The notes beneath the pieces are model-generated. The model was not told the DNA's origin, did no database searches, and worked only from the letters and a program-made list of their open reading frames with translations. A stretch of 33,556 bases of DNA, taken from assembly GCA_016784735.1 (NCBI GenBank), contig JADHUC010000101.1:1-33556 (forward strand), given 5' to 3'. A program made the translations under genes and the position numbers. This DNA is from Pirellulaceae bacterium. Its GTDB lineage: Bacteria > Planctomycetota > Planctomycetia > Pirellulales > Pirellulaceae. This document shows, one piece after another, positions 1 through 8,038 of the stretch. How positions within the stretch are numbered: position 1 is the first letter of the stretch; each line of letters starts with the position of its first letter.

Positions 1-377
1 AGCGACATGGCCTTGGACAAATCCCCGTTGGCCACGCTTCCGATCACGCTTGTCACCTCGGTTACCGGCCGAACCAGATCGTCGATCAGCGTATTGAACG
101 TCTCGACGTGCGTCTTCCACGCCCCCTGGGCCGTGGCTGCAGAAGCCCGTCGCTTGGTTTTCCCCTCCTTGCCGACCTCCTGTGCAACCTCTTCCATCTC
201 CTTGGTTGTTTGTTCATTTAGCTCGATGATCTCGTTCAAGGTGTCGTAGATCTTTCCCGCCATCCCCGTACGGTCCGAAGGCATGCGAGCAGAAAAGTCA
301 CCCCGCTTGACCGCCTGGAGAACCTCCAGCAACTGCTTTGCATTCACTGACCCACTGGACGGCTGCCTTCCTGTCAT
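1..377 (-). CDS. multi-HAMP hybrid sensor histidine kinase, N-terminal part (cut by window edge)
   Basis: The reading frame is open from an ATG at 377-375 to the window edge, giving the first 125 residues of a longer protein. A GGGAGAG Shine-Dalgarno-like run lies about 5 bases upstream of the ATG. The protein has no N-terminal membrane segment. After a short leader it shows HAMP-type repeats: one around residues 14-60 (LLEVLQAVKRGDFSARMP, then a DTLNEIIELNE helix) and the start of a second after LIDDLVRPVTEVTSVIG, with the typical VANGDLSKAMS turn. These match the poly-HAMP arrays of large cytoplasmic kinases, which normally continue into GAF, HisKA, HATPase and several receiver domains. That continuation is inferred, because it lies outside the window. 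The gene is divergent from the hybrid kinase at 834. Confidence 0.85.
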   Translation of the reverse strand, partial: MTGRQPSSGSVNAKQLLEVLQAVKRGDFSARMPSDRTGMAGKIYDTLNEIIELNEQTTKEMEEVAQEVGKEGKTKRRASAATAQGAWKTHVETFNTLIDDLVRPVTEVTSVIGSVANGDLSKAMS

Positions 378-833
378 CTGTCTCTCCCGATTCTCAACGA
401 TTGACGGAGCAAACGAAATTCTGCCTAATCAGAAACGTCACGCCGTGATTCCTATTTCCCCTAGTTTCACAAATCGACCTTATCGACGGACATCGCCATG
501 AGGTAATCTCGCAGCGGTCTACGAAGAAGTCGCATGAGATAGTGTCGCAATTCGAAGAGCGTGCGCGGATCCCGCAGACTACTGCATAATCTCACGCCGT
601 CGCGCACTTTTTCTCGGGCTACACTTTCTTGGACGTAGGGGCCGCCCCCAAGAATTCGCGGCAAGCTGAAGCAGATGCGCCCGCTCGGCGCGCCAGCGAG
701 CGGCATGCGAATGAGATGGTCGCATAGAGAATCCCCTGGCTTCCGTAGGACGGCTTCCGGAACACGACAGGCCAAGAAGACGCGACACGTGGCGACCGCA
801 TTTAAGATGGCGCAGCAAGCAGAAGGCATCCCG
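378..833. other. intergenic region between two divergent signalling genes
   Basis: These 456 bases separate the HAMP protein from the REC-kinase-REC gene. Open frames here overlap on both strands, are rich in Arg, Ser and Cys, and resemble no family I recognise. The frame of the downstream kinase stays open back to 675, but the added residues do not look like protein-coding sequence. The region presumably holds both promoters. I could not identify a convincing -35/-10 pair, operator or repeat in it. Confidence 0.5.
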
Positions 834-2390
834 ATGGAGAACGATCAGCTCCACGTAATCGTGATCGAAGACAACCCTGGCGATGTCGACTTAGTACGGC
901 AAATGTTGGATGCATCTGTCACGACGGCGTTCGAAGTGCAGTGCGTCGACAGGCTTTCCGATGGACTGGCGCGTATCGAGCGACAAGCCGTGGACTGCGT
1001 GCTGCTCGACCTGACTCTGCCAGACTCGACCGGCCTGGATACCTTCACCAAGCTGCACCAAGCGGTGCCGATGATTCCGACGGTGATCCTAAGTGGAATC
1101 GACGATGAGGCCACAGCGGTCAGGGCTGTCGCGGTAGGTGCACAGGATTTTCTGTTCAAGCACGAATTGAATGGGCCATTGCTCTCTCGCGCGATACGTT
1201 ACGCAGTCGGGCGTCACGCCGTCGAACAGACATTGCGTGAAAAGGAGGAACAGCTTCGTCAATCTCAAAAGATGGAGGCCGTCGGATCGTTGGCCGCAGG
1301 GATCGCTCACGAGTTCAATAACCTCATGCAGGCCATCCAGGGGCACACGACGTTTGCGATGGACGGGGTCCCCAAAGACGAGCAACCATACCGGGACCTA
1401 CAAGTCGTCCTGTCTGCTACGAAAAGGGCCGCCAATCTCACGCGCCAACTGCTGCACTTTAACCGCAAGGAAACGTGTCGTAAGGAGCCTCTTAACCCAA
1501 ACGACGCCGTGCGTGAAATTATAGAACTATTGAGTCCGGTCATTGGGGAAGAGATCCGATTCGAAGCAGATCTCGATGACAGCGTAGGGGCCGTATTCGC
1601 AGATGGCACTATGCTCCACCAGGCATTGATGAATCTATGCCTCAATGCCCGAGACGCCATGCCGTCCGGTGGAAGACTCACGGTCAGGACCGAAGCCACG
1701 ATGATCAGCGAGCAACAGGCCGAAGCGCATCCCGAGTTTGAACCGGGACGCTACGTATGCATCCTGATCACCGATACCGGCTGCGGCATGCCGCCGGAGG
1801 TGACGCAGCGCATCTTCGAGCCGTTCTTCACAACCAAAGAGGTTGGCCAGGGAACGGGCCTCGGACTCGCGATGGTCTACGGCGTGGTGCAGCAACACGA
1901 CGGGCTCATTGACGTCATCAGTGAGCCGGGCAGTGGTACGACATTAAGAATCTATCTGCCGGTGCACGGCGTTCCGAGCGATGTCTGTCGGCAAGCGACG
2001 GGACAGGAAGCGGGCAGCAAAGCCGGGTTGGTGTTGGTAGCCGAAGACGATGAAATGGTACGCAAGATTCTCGTCCGCATCTTGCAGACAGCGGGCTTTC
2101 TGACCGTGGAAGCGGCGGATGGCGAGGAAGCGATTGGCGTCTTTCAGCAGCACGCCAAGGACATCGCGATTGTGCTACTAGACGTGGTGATGCCGAAGAG
2201 AGACGGGCGAAGTGCCTACGACCGCATCAGGGAGATGAATCCCGGTATCAAGGCCATTTTTTGCACTGGTTACGATCCCAGGTCGAACGAGGCGCATGAT
2301 TTGGCCAAAGAGGGATTCGCTCTGATCCAGAAACCTTGCACCCCAGAAGTTCTTCTGGCCACCGTACGAAAACAACTGGGCACTCCATGA
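834..2390 (+). CDS. hybrid histidine kinase, REC-HisKA-HATPase-REC
   Basis: A cytoplasmic phosphorelay protein of 518 residues with no membrane segment. Receiver domain 1 covers about residues 5-125, with acidic pair E12/D13, phospho-acceptor D59 (VLLDLTLP) and K109. A short coiled coil (REKEEQLRQSQKMEAVGSL) leads into the dimerisation helix with H159 in GIAHEFNNLMQ. The ATPase domain has an N box (NLCLNARDAM), a G1 box (DTGCGMPP), an F box (FEPFFTTK) and a G2 box (GQGTGLGLAMVYG). A second receiver domain fills the C-terminus (LLDVVMP, CTGYD). I chose ATG 834 because AGAAGG lies 7 bases upstream. ATG 807 and the longer frame back to 675 lack such a site. It is clearly paralogous to the kinase at 18351-20072, with the same architecture and H-box. 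It has no DNA-binding domain, so its output partner is elsewhere. Confidence 0.93.
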   Translation: MENDQLHVIVIEDNPGDVDLVRQMLDASVTTAFEVQCVDRLSDGLARIERQAVDCVLLDLTLPDSTGLDTFTKLHQAVPMIPTVILSGIDDEATAVRAVAVGAQDFLFKHELNGPLLSRAIRYAVGRHAVEQTLREKEEQLRQSQKMEAVGSLAAGIAHEFNNLMQAIQGHTTFAMDGVPKDEQPYRDLQVVLSATKRAANLTRQLLHFNRKETCRKEPLNPNDAVREIIELLSPVIGEEIRFEADLDDSVGAVFADGTMLHQALMNLCLNARDAMPSGGRLTVRTEATMISEQQAEAHPEFEPGRYVCILITDTGCGMPPEVTQRIFEPFFTTKEVGQGTGLGLAMVYGVVQQHDGLIDVISEPGSGTTLRIYLPVHGVPSDVCRQATGQEAGSKAGLVLVAEDDEMVRKILVRILQTAGFLTVEAADGEEAIGVFQQHAKDIAIVLLDVVMPKRDGRSAYDRIREMNPGIKAIFCTGYDPRSNEAHDLAKEGFALIQKPCTPEVLLATVRKQLGTP

Positions 2391-2454
2391 ACGACGTCGG
2401 CCGCCGGCCTCTTCGGCGACGCTCAGAACGGCAACTTCGATGTTCTCGCCGTGT

Positions 2455-3732
2455 CTACTGTTCTGGCGACGTGGTCGTGAGCATCTCGTAGGCTTGACGC
2501 CAACGCACGCTGATCCGGCCGCTGAAATACGCCAGCAGGCTGGAAATGCTGAGCATGATAAGACACCAGCCTGCTGCCTTCTTGCCGTATCCACTGCCGG
2601 CGAGTCCGAGAAGCTGGATAATCTGGTTGTCTTCCTTGGCCAAGATGGCGATGCCCAGGAACATGGCGTAAGCGGTTGCCATGACAAGCGTCACTAGCGA
2701 TACCACCCAGGCCGTGCCCCAGTCGGGCAATTGCATCAGGTATACGGCGTATGCCAGTTGGATACCCGAGGCGAGTAACAGCGCCAAAGCCCACCGAGAG
2801 ACGCCTGGCGAGTCGATCGTACGGAAGTGCTGAATGATGTCCATGATTGCGGGGATCGCTCCGAAAAACGCCGTCAGAATCAGCGCGATACCAAGGTAAT
2901 AGACCGTCCAGCGCCGCTGGACGTCGTGCTCGTAGCCGCGGACCACCTCGCGTTCTGGTTCCTGTGCTTCCGTTTCGCTCGTCTCGGCCGGCCTTTCCTC
3001 GCGATGGACGCGGGAAGGCACCGGAGGCGGTTCGGCGCGAGTGTCGGCGCGCGAATCGTCCTTGGCTTTCTTCCGCTCTTGGGCCTTTCGTGGCAGTGGC
3101 GGCCGTTCCGGAACAGGATGCCCGTCGTGCTCTCTTCTCCAGCGATTTTCTTTGGCCCTTGTCTTTGCGACGCCCTCGTCCGGTTCTTGCCTCGCCTGCG
3201 CCTCTTCGGGTTTTGGTTCCTCCGTCGGGTGTTCGGCGGGAGACGAGTCAGGCGTGTCCTGGGCTCGCTTCTGCTTCGATTTCGACAGCGGCGGCGGCTT
3301 GGGCGGATCGAGCGGTTCCGGTTTCTTGGGCTCCCTTTTGGGCGAACCACGCTTCGGCGACACGGCCTTGGATACAGGCGGCGGCTCGGGTGGCGCTGGC
3401 GGACGTTCTTCCGAAGTCATCTTCTTCGGCGCCGGTTTCTTCGGACGGTCTGGCCGTCGCTTGGGCTCTGGCGGTGGAGCCGGCTCGCGTTCGACCCGCG
3501 GGGGATTCTCGGCGGCGGGACGCGGCTTGCGGGGGGCATCCGCTGGAGGAGATTTGCCTCGTGTTGGCGGGGACCCTTTCTCACTCGGCCCGGGCTTCTT
3601 GGACTTCGCCTGCTGCGGCTTGGGGACTCGCAACTTCTTTTCGCAAACCGGACAGCGTACGATCGCACCGATGCGTTGCACGGGTACGCTCAGCACTCGC
3701 TTGCAGGTCGGGCACTTGATCTTCAGCGGCAT
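2455..3732 (-). CDS. zinc-ribbon, proline-rich, four-helix membrane protein
   Basis: This 425-residue protein is built in three parts. Residues 1-35 form a zinc ribbon with two CPxC knuckles (C7, C10, C27, C30). Residues about 36-270 are a low-complexity, highly charged stretch rich in Pro, Lys, Glu and Arg, likely disordered. Residues about 275-415 contain four hydrophobic helices, among them YYLGIALILTAFFGAIPAIM and VVSLVTLVMATAYAMFLGIA. Proteins with an N-terminal ribbon followed by a disordered linker and a membrane domain are common in planctomycetes, but their function is not known to me. The gene follows the proline-rich gene at 3762-4715 with a 29-base gap, so the two probably form an operon. 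It is convergent with the kinase ending at 2390. The G+C-rich repeats produce long open frames on the opposite strand that I consider artefacts. Confidence 0.85.
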   Translation of the reverse strand: MPLKIKCPTCKRVLSVPVQRIGAIVRCPVCEKKLRVPKPQQAKSKKPGPSEKGSPPTRGKSPPADAPRKPRPAAENPPRVEREPAPPPEPKRRPDRPKKPAPKKMTSEERPPAPPEPPPVSKAVSPKRGSPKREPKKPEPLDPPKPPPLSKSKQKRAQDTPDSSPAEHPTEEPKPEEAQARQEPDEGVAKTRAKENRWRREHDGHPVPERPPLPRKAQERKKAKDDSRADTRAEPPPVPSRVHREERPAETSETEAQEPEREVVRGYEHDVQRRWTVYYLGIALILTAFFGAIPAIMDIIQHFRTIDSPGVSRWALALLLASGIQLAYAVYLMQLPDWGTAWVVSLVTLVMATAYAMFLGIAILAKEDNQIIQLLGLAGSGYGKKAAGWCLIMLSISSLLAYFSGRISVRWRQAYEMLTTTSPEQ

Positions 3733-3761
3733 TTATTCGATGACCGGACAGGATCCGGCTA

Positions 3762-4715
3762 TCACATCAGCGAGACAATCAGGATGATCACAACGAATAC
3801 CAGAAAGAGAGCAGCGCCGCACACGAACATGATGGCGTAATACCACGATCGTTCACGAGACCGGCGCCGCAGCGTGCGTGCGGTGCTCGTCCTCGCGCTT
3901 CGGACAGACGTCTCGCCAGACGCGGCCGCGTTTCCCACACCGCCCGGTTGCGGCTGGCCTGGTACATTCCCGACCGGATTGACTTGTTGATGCGGTGCTT
4001 GCGGCTCGTTAGGTGGTGGCACCGGCGGCGGAGACGATGGCGGCTGCCCCCAACCCGGTGCCGGCATGCCTGCGGGGCCGGTCGGCGCCATTGGCGCCGG
4101 GTATCCTGTACCTGGCATCATGCCCGGATTCGCCATCGGCATTTCACCCTGAGCGCCGACCGGTGCGGCTGGATAGGCCTGGCCCGTGCCGTACGTCGGC
4201 TGTGGGTAACCTGGTTGGCCGGGCTGCATGGGCATCTGACCCTGGGCCGGCATTCCGGCGGTTGGCGCCTGTGCCATCGGAGTTTCGCCGCCAACATAAC
4301 CCGGCTGCTGCGGGATCGCCGCCGGAGGACCTGCCATCGGGGCCTGGCCGAATTGCGGAGCCGGACCAGCCGGAGTCGTCTGTTGCGGTCCGGACATAGG
4401 AACCTGGGGCGCGCTGGCCAGCGGTTGCTCGCCCGTCGATCCGCTGGAAGGGCCAGCGGGCGGAAGAGCGCCGGGGCCAGACATCTGCTGCTCCTGGGAC
4501 CCGCCGGTCGGAATGAACGGGGCCGGCCGGATGGCGCGTTCTTGCGAAACCGCGCCTGCCTGCTGGACGCCGCCGGTCGGGATCGCCGGGGCCGGCGCGA
4601 TGGGCTGTTCCTGGCCCGCCGGTACAGTCTGCTGTCCGGGAACCGGGGGGGCCGGCTTGACGGGCGATTCGCCGCCGGTCGAGTTCGGTTGGTTTTTGGC
4701 GTTGTCAGCAGCCAA
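3762..4715 (-). CDS. low-complexity Pro/Gly/Gln-rich protein with C-terminal membrane anchor
   Basis: The protein has about 317 residues. Nearly all of it is Pro-, Gly-, Ala- and Gln-rich repeats such as imperfect copies of PAPPVPGQQTVPAGQEQPIAPAP and IPTGG units, followed by a basic stretch (RTLRRRSRERSW) and one hydrophobic C-terminal segment (YYAIMFVCGAALFLVFVV and onward) ending at the last residue. This is the layout of a tail-anchored protein with a disordered cytoplasmic domain. A TTG at 4715-4713 has GAGGAG about 6 bases upstream. A GTG at 4733 is the other candidate and adds six residues that would include that ribosome-binding site, so I prefer TTG. It lies 29 bases before the zinc-ribbon membrane protein gene. 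I do not recognise a family, and no enzymatic motif is visible. Confidence 0.75.
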   Translation of the reverse strand: MAADNAKNQPNSTGGESPVKPAPPVPGQQTVPAGQEQPIAPAPAIPTGGVQQAGAVSQERAIRPAPFIPTGGSQEQQMSGPGALPPAGPSSGSTGEQPLASAPQVPMSGPQQTTPAGPAPQFGQAPMAGPPAAIPQQPGYVGGETPMAQAPTAGMPAQGQMPMQPGQPGYPQPTYGTGQAYPAAPVGAQGEMPMANPGMMPGTGYPAPMAPTGPAGMPAPGWGQPPSSPPPVPPPNEPQAPHQQVNPVGNVPGQPQPGGVGNAAASGETSVRSARTSTARTLRRRSRERSWYYAIMFVCGAALFLVFVVIILIVSLM

Positions 4716-4825
4716 CGTCGTCTCCTCAAACACAGAAGGTCAACAGGAGGCGGCCATGCCGCGTGCCGGATCCTTGCGATCCATATTATCCGCGAAAACA
4801 GGACCGCCGGCAACCTACCAGCGGC

Positions 4826-4885
4826 AAGTTGGAGTTCACGCTTTAGCGTGCCTTCGAAGACACGCTAAAGCGTGAACTCCAACTT
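4826..4885. repeat. perfect palindromic repeat, 25-base arms
   Basis: Left arm 4826-4850 and right arm 4861-4885 are perfect reverse complements around a 10-base centre that itself contains CTTCGAAG. The core reads GGAGTTCACGCTTTAGCGTG. It sits between the start of the proline-rich gene and the end of the radical SAM gene, both on the minus strand. It could fold as a very stable hairpin and may terminate transcription of the radical SAM gene. There is no T tract, and the sequence looks more like a dispersed planctomycete palindrome than a classical intrinsic terminator. Confidence 0.85.
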
Positions 4886-4915
4886 AGTTCGCGGCCGGAG
4901 GCCGTGTCGCGGGGC

Positions 4916-5890
4916 CTACCCCGCGGATCGTCGTCCCTGCCAAGTGTCGCGATGCTCCAGTTCGCTTTCGAGGGCGGCCACTACGCCGGGCTTGTCCAGG
5001 CACCATGCGGGAGCAACAAGAGAGTCGGGCGGCGCATTGCCGCTGGTACGTTCGACGACGACTCTGGGGGGCAGCAGTTCCAGAAAGTCTACCAGCGTCC
5101 GTAGGTACTCGTCGCGTTCCATCAGTGTGACTTCACCGCCGGCAACCTGTTCGGCCAAAGGCGTGTTTCGCACGGCGTAGAGATTGTGGATCTTCACCGC
5201 ATCGACGCCAAGCCTCGCAAGTTCCCTGGCCGTGGACATCATGTCCTGGTGAGTCTCGCCGGGAACGCCCAGAATGACGTGAGCACAGACGCCAAATCCC
5301 CGCCCACGACTTCGCTCAATCGCATCGACAAAGGCGTCTTGTCGGCGGCCACAGTTTAACCATTCCAGCGAGCGGTCGTGCATGGATTGCATGCCGTATT
5401 CGACTGACAGATGCGTCCGACCGGCGATTTCGCCCAAAAGCTGCAGCACCTCGTCGGAAACGCAGTCGGGACGGGTCCCAATCGCCAATGCCACGATTTG
5501 CGGGTGATCCAACGCGTCGGCATAGACGTGCCGGAGGCGATCGACCGGGGCATATGTGTTCGTGGCAGGCTGGAAGTACGCTATGAAGTGATCACAATTG
5601 TACCGCCCCCTGATTCGGCGAATCCCCGCGTTGATCTGGTCTTGGATGTCCATTCGAGGGATTCGTCGGCTGGGGCTGAAGCTCCGATTATCGCAGAACA
5701 CGCACCCGCCCGTAGCTACAGTGCCGTCGACGTTGGGACACGTGAATCCGGCATCGATGCTTACCCTGTGAACCCGGTGGCCGAACCTGGTGCGCAGAAA
5801 AAAGCTATAAGCATAGAATCGCAGGCCCGCGCTGCGCCAATCATAGTGCGACGCATAAGCGCTTGGCGATAACTCAATAGTTGACGACAG
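4916..5890 (-). CDS. TIGR01212/YhcC-family radical SAM protein with non-canonical start
   Basis: The protein is a predicted iron-sulfur enzyme that cleaves S-adenosylmethionine; the substrate of this family is not established. The frame from 5890 encodes about 324 residues, close to E. coli YhcC. The family hallmark GFTCPNVDGTVATGGCVFCD gives the three cluster cysteines. It is followed by LAIGTRPDCVSDEVL, LSVEYGMQS and ICGVPGE-like HVILGVPGETHQDMM, all typical of the family. The conserved region already starts with GLRFYAYSFFLRTRFGHRVHRVS, upstream of any in-frame ATG, GTG or TTG. The frame is closed by TAA at about 5910. AGGAG at 5902-5898 lies 7 bases before a CTG (5890-5888) and 4 bases before an ATC, so one of these probably starts translation. 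The first standard start, GTG 5701, would remove two cluster cysteines and cannot be right. Confidence 0.88.
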   Translation of the reverse strand: MSSTIELSPSAYASHYDWRSAGLRFYAYSFFLRTRFGHRVHRVSIDAGFTCPNVDGTVATGGCVFCDNRSFSPSRRIPRMDIQDQINAGIRRIRGRYNCDHFIAYFQPATNTYAPVDRLRHVYADALDHPQIVALAIGTRPDCVSDEVLQLLGEIAGRTHLSVEYGMQSMHDRSLEWLNCGRRQDAFVDAIERSRGRGFGVCAHVILGVPGETHQDMMSTARELARLGVDAVKIHNLYAVRNTPLAEQVAGGEVTLMERDEYLRTLVDFLELLPPRVVVERTSGNAPPDSLVAPAWCLDKPGVVAALESELEHRDTWQGRRSAG

Positions 5891-5995
5891 GATCGTTCTC
5901 CTGTAAAGTTACCGTTGGGCCCTTACTACTTACGGCGGGTGCAGAGAACAGGCATCTTAGATCGCTCGCCCGCCACAAACAAGGGGAGCGTCAAT

Positions 5996-6391
5996 ATGTA
6001 CGGACAGTTGGTTCCTGTCGGCGGTGGGGATCCAATTCCTCTTCTGCAGAAGAAGTTGACGGTTGGCCGTCGTGAAAGCTGCGACATTGTGCTGAGATTC
6101 GCAAATGTGTCAGGCAAACACTGCGAGTTGGCCGTCGACGATGGTTACTGGTTCGTCAAGGATCTGGGAAGCCGCAACGGAACAAAAGTAAACGGCCTCC
6201 GGATTACGAAGCGCAAGCGGCTGGACCCCGGTGACACTATCACCATCGCAAAACACAAGTACGAGGTAAAGTACTCGCCAATCGACGACCTCGACGCAGT
6301 CGGGACGCCCCCTCCCGAGCATGAACCGGTCCGAGACATGCTTTCGGAAGGTCTGCTCGAACGAGCCGGCTTGAAGAAACGGCGAATGTGA
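5996..6391 (+). CDS. small FHA-domain protein
   Basis: A 131-residue cytoplasmic protein that is little more than one forkhead-associated domain. FHA domains bind phosphothreonine peptides made by Ser/Thr kinases. The hallmarks are GRRESCDIVL (residues about 24-33), NVSGKHCEL and DLGSRNGTKVNG, with the conserved Arg, Ser, His and Asn that contact the phosphate. A 35-residue charged tail follows (EHEPVRDMLSEGLLERAGLKKRRM). The ATG at 5996 is preceded by AAGGGGAG at 7 bases; the frame continues upstream to 5915 but without coding character. It is divergent from the radical SAM gene. A second FHA domain is encoded nearby in the sigma-54 activator (8039-10051), which suggests phosphothreonine signalling in this neighbourhood. 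The binding partner cannot be deduced. Confidence 0.92.
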   Translation: MYGQLVPVGGGDPIPLLQKKLTVGRRESCDIVLRFANVSGKHCELAVDDGYWFVKDLGSRNGTKVNGLRITKRKRLDPGDTITIAKHKYEVKYSPIDDLDAVGTPPPEHEPVRDMLSEGLLERAGLKKRRM

Positions 6392-6409
6392 TCGAACTGG
6401 ATTCCTGAC

Positions 6410-6467
6410 GTGGGGCACGTTTCGAACGTGCCCATGGCCCAAAAGGCACGTTGGAAACGTGCCCCAC
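6410..6467. repeat. GTGGGGCACG double-hairpin repeat, copy 1
   Basis: Outer arms GTGGGGCACG (6410-6419) and CGTGCCCCAC (6458-6467) enclose two small hairpins with GGCACGTT/AACGTGCC arms. The last 24 bases (6445-6468) recur exactly at 20150-20173. It lies between convergent genes, the FHA gene ending at 6391 and the peptidase gene ending at 6545, so it may act as a bidirectional terminator. The recurrence points to a dispersed repeat family. Confidence 0.85.
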
Positions 6468-6544
6468 AAGATTCATGCGCGGATCGCGGAATTCGTCGAG
6501 CGAGTTTTATTCTACGGGCCGGGCGTGAGTTGTATCAAACGGCG

Positions 6545-7993
6545 TCAGCCGCCCTGAAGCCACTGGCGGGCGTAGCGTTCGGCCAGTGGCCGGTTGGGGA
6601 ACTGGCGAACCGTCGACTGCACTTTCGCCCGGTTCTCAGCAGGGGTCTGTTCCACGATCTCGCGACACCAACGGTCGGCTTGTTCGGGAGTATGGAAGAC
6701 GTTGGCTTCCCGGCGGAATCGTCGCCCGGCTGGTATCGAGACGATTGCCACGAAGTGCGGCCATTCGGCAAACGGGTCGCGGTAGGGCAAGTTCTTCAGG
6801 TGAAGCAGCAACCGGCGTTCGGTTTCGGCCAAGTCTTCCCCAAAATGCTTCTTGAACAAGTTGACGTTCTCGGGAATCACGCCCGGCGGCACGATAGGCC
6901 CCAATACCTCGAGCGGCTCCAAACCGCTGAGTTCCCGCACGAGGCCATGAAACGACGTGCGGTGGTTCTTTGCCAGGTAGTGCGTCAGGGCCCAAGCCGA
7001 TGCGTAGCCGGTGGAGGTCAAGCGGGCGGCACCGATGGTCTGTGCAACAAGTTCGCCGTTGGCATCGTCTTCGGAGCGACTCTTGAAGTACTGCTCCAGT
7101 TCGAACATGCGCATGTCGTTGACTTGTCCCGCGCCTTTCCATTTCAATTGTCGGTCCGTTGTGGTCGGAGCGAAGAACTCGGCGAGCCCCTCGTTCAGCC
7201 ACATCGGCCAAACCGACAGCCGAGACTGGACGCCGATGTTGTGCAGAATCTGATGGGCGCCTTCGTGGGCGATGGTCGAGATCGACTGTTGGATCGCCAA
7301 CTCGGGCTTGATTCGCCACAACTCGGATTCCTCGTACATGACGGCGCGATTCGTGAGCACGTTGTAGTACGCCACGATCCCTTCCGGCATACGGCGGTAT
7401 TCTTGGAACTGGGCCGGCGTACGGAAGATGATGACTACCAGCGGAGTCGCCGGCGGATGCAGATCGATTTTCTGCACTTGGGCGTATGTCTCGACGCCGC
7501 GGAACATGGTTTCCAAGACGCGGCTGGTCACTTCGGCGAAGTTCTCGCTGCAGTTGTAAGCGAACAAGTATCGCCGCGTCTGTTTCGTCTTGAATCCGCT
7601 CGATCCCGATTCGTTCAGGAACTCGGCGATAGCTTCCTTCGTCATCGGCTCGAACGGCCGATCCGTCAGCGGGGCTTCGGCGATCGACCGTGCGGCCAGT
7701 TGACCGTCGGGAAGCATCACGATGCGGTGGTCGCCCACGTTGACGTGCACTCTGGCGACGACTTCCTGGCCCAACGCGTCACGAGTCAAAACGCATTGGT
7801 CCTTGCCAGGCGACACCGGGCCGGAGGGCACGTCCAAGCCGAACGATTCGGGCGTTACGTGAACGGCGTCGGCGACCTCCGAGGCTCGGGACGGTCCCGC
7901 AAGAATTACGGCCACAAGCATGGCTGCTGTCGATAGCCCAACGGCCACGAATCGGCAGGTTGGAGACGACCGTCTTCTGACGCTGCTATGCAT
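6545..7993 (-). CDS. secreted DUF1570-type zinc metallopeptidase
   Basis: A 482-residue exported protein. Residues about 16-38 form a signal peptide with a hydrophobic core (FVAVGLSTAAMLVAVILAG) and cleavage near SRA-SEV. The central part matches the DUF1570/peptidase-MA-like family found mostly in planctomycetes. The zinc-binding helix is HEGAH at H243-H247, and a second helix, WLNEGLAEFF, provides the likely third ligand at E268. The N-terminal 140 residues contain a beta-rich segment (VARVHVNVGDHRIVMLPDGQ) and a residue run leading into the DUF. Substrates are unknown. The gene starts 45 bases after the stop of the sigma-54 activator on the same strand, so the two may be co-transcribed. 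All catalytic residues I would expect are present. Confidence 0.88.
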   Translation of the reverse strand: MHSSVRRRSSPTCRFVAVGLSTAAMLVAVILAGPSRASEVADAVHVTPESFGLDVPSGPVSPGKDQCVLTRDALGQEVVARVHVNVGDHRIVMLPDGQLAARSIAEAPLTDRPFEPMTKEAIAEFLNESGSSGFKTKQTRRYLFAYNCSENFAEVTSRVLETMFRGVETYAQVQKIDLHPPATPLVVIIFRTPAQFQEYRRMPEGIVAYYNVLTNRAVMYEESELWRIKPELAIQQSISTIAHEGAHQILHNIGVQSRLSVWPMWLNEGLAEFFAPTTTDRQLKWKGAGQVNDMRMFELEQYFKSRSEDDANGELVAQTIGAARLTSTGYASAWALTHYLAKNHRTSFHGLVRELSGLEPLEVLGPIVPPGVIPENVNLFKKHFGEDLAETERRLLLHLKNLPYRDPFAEWPHFVAIVSIPAGRRFRREANVFHTPEQADRWCREIVEQTPAENRAKVQSTVRQFPNRPLAERYARQWLQGG

Positions 7994-8038
7994 CCTGGTT
8001 TCTTCTCCCCAGGCCTGGATTGTCCGCGCGTTTGCGGC

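Noticed and set aside
2391..2454. Intrinsic terminator between the kinase and the zinc-ribbon gene
   Set aside because: GGCCGCCGGCC is self-complementary but too short, the stem around it is weak, and no T tract follows.
2827..3840. Plus-strand open frame of 337 residues, rich in Arg and Leu
   Set aside because: It is antisense to the zinc-ribbon, proline-rich gene; the extreme Arg/Leu composition is what proline/lysine codons produce when read backwards, and no domain is recognisable.
3948..4868. Plus-strand open frame of 306 residues
   Set aside because: Antisense to the Pro/Gly/Gln-rich repeat gene, with Arg/His/Trp-rich text of no family.
4916..5701. Short form of the radical SAM protein starting at GTG 5701
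   Set aside because: It would leave only one of the three cluster cysteines and cut through the conserved CVFCD motif.
6410..7936. Plus-strand open frame of 508 residues across the metallopeptidase gene
   Set aside because: The minus-strand frame has a signal peptide and HEGAH/NEGLAEFF motifs, whereas this one has none and starts within a palindromic repeat.
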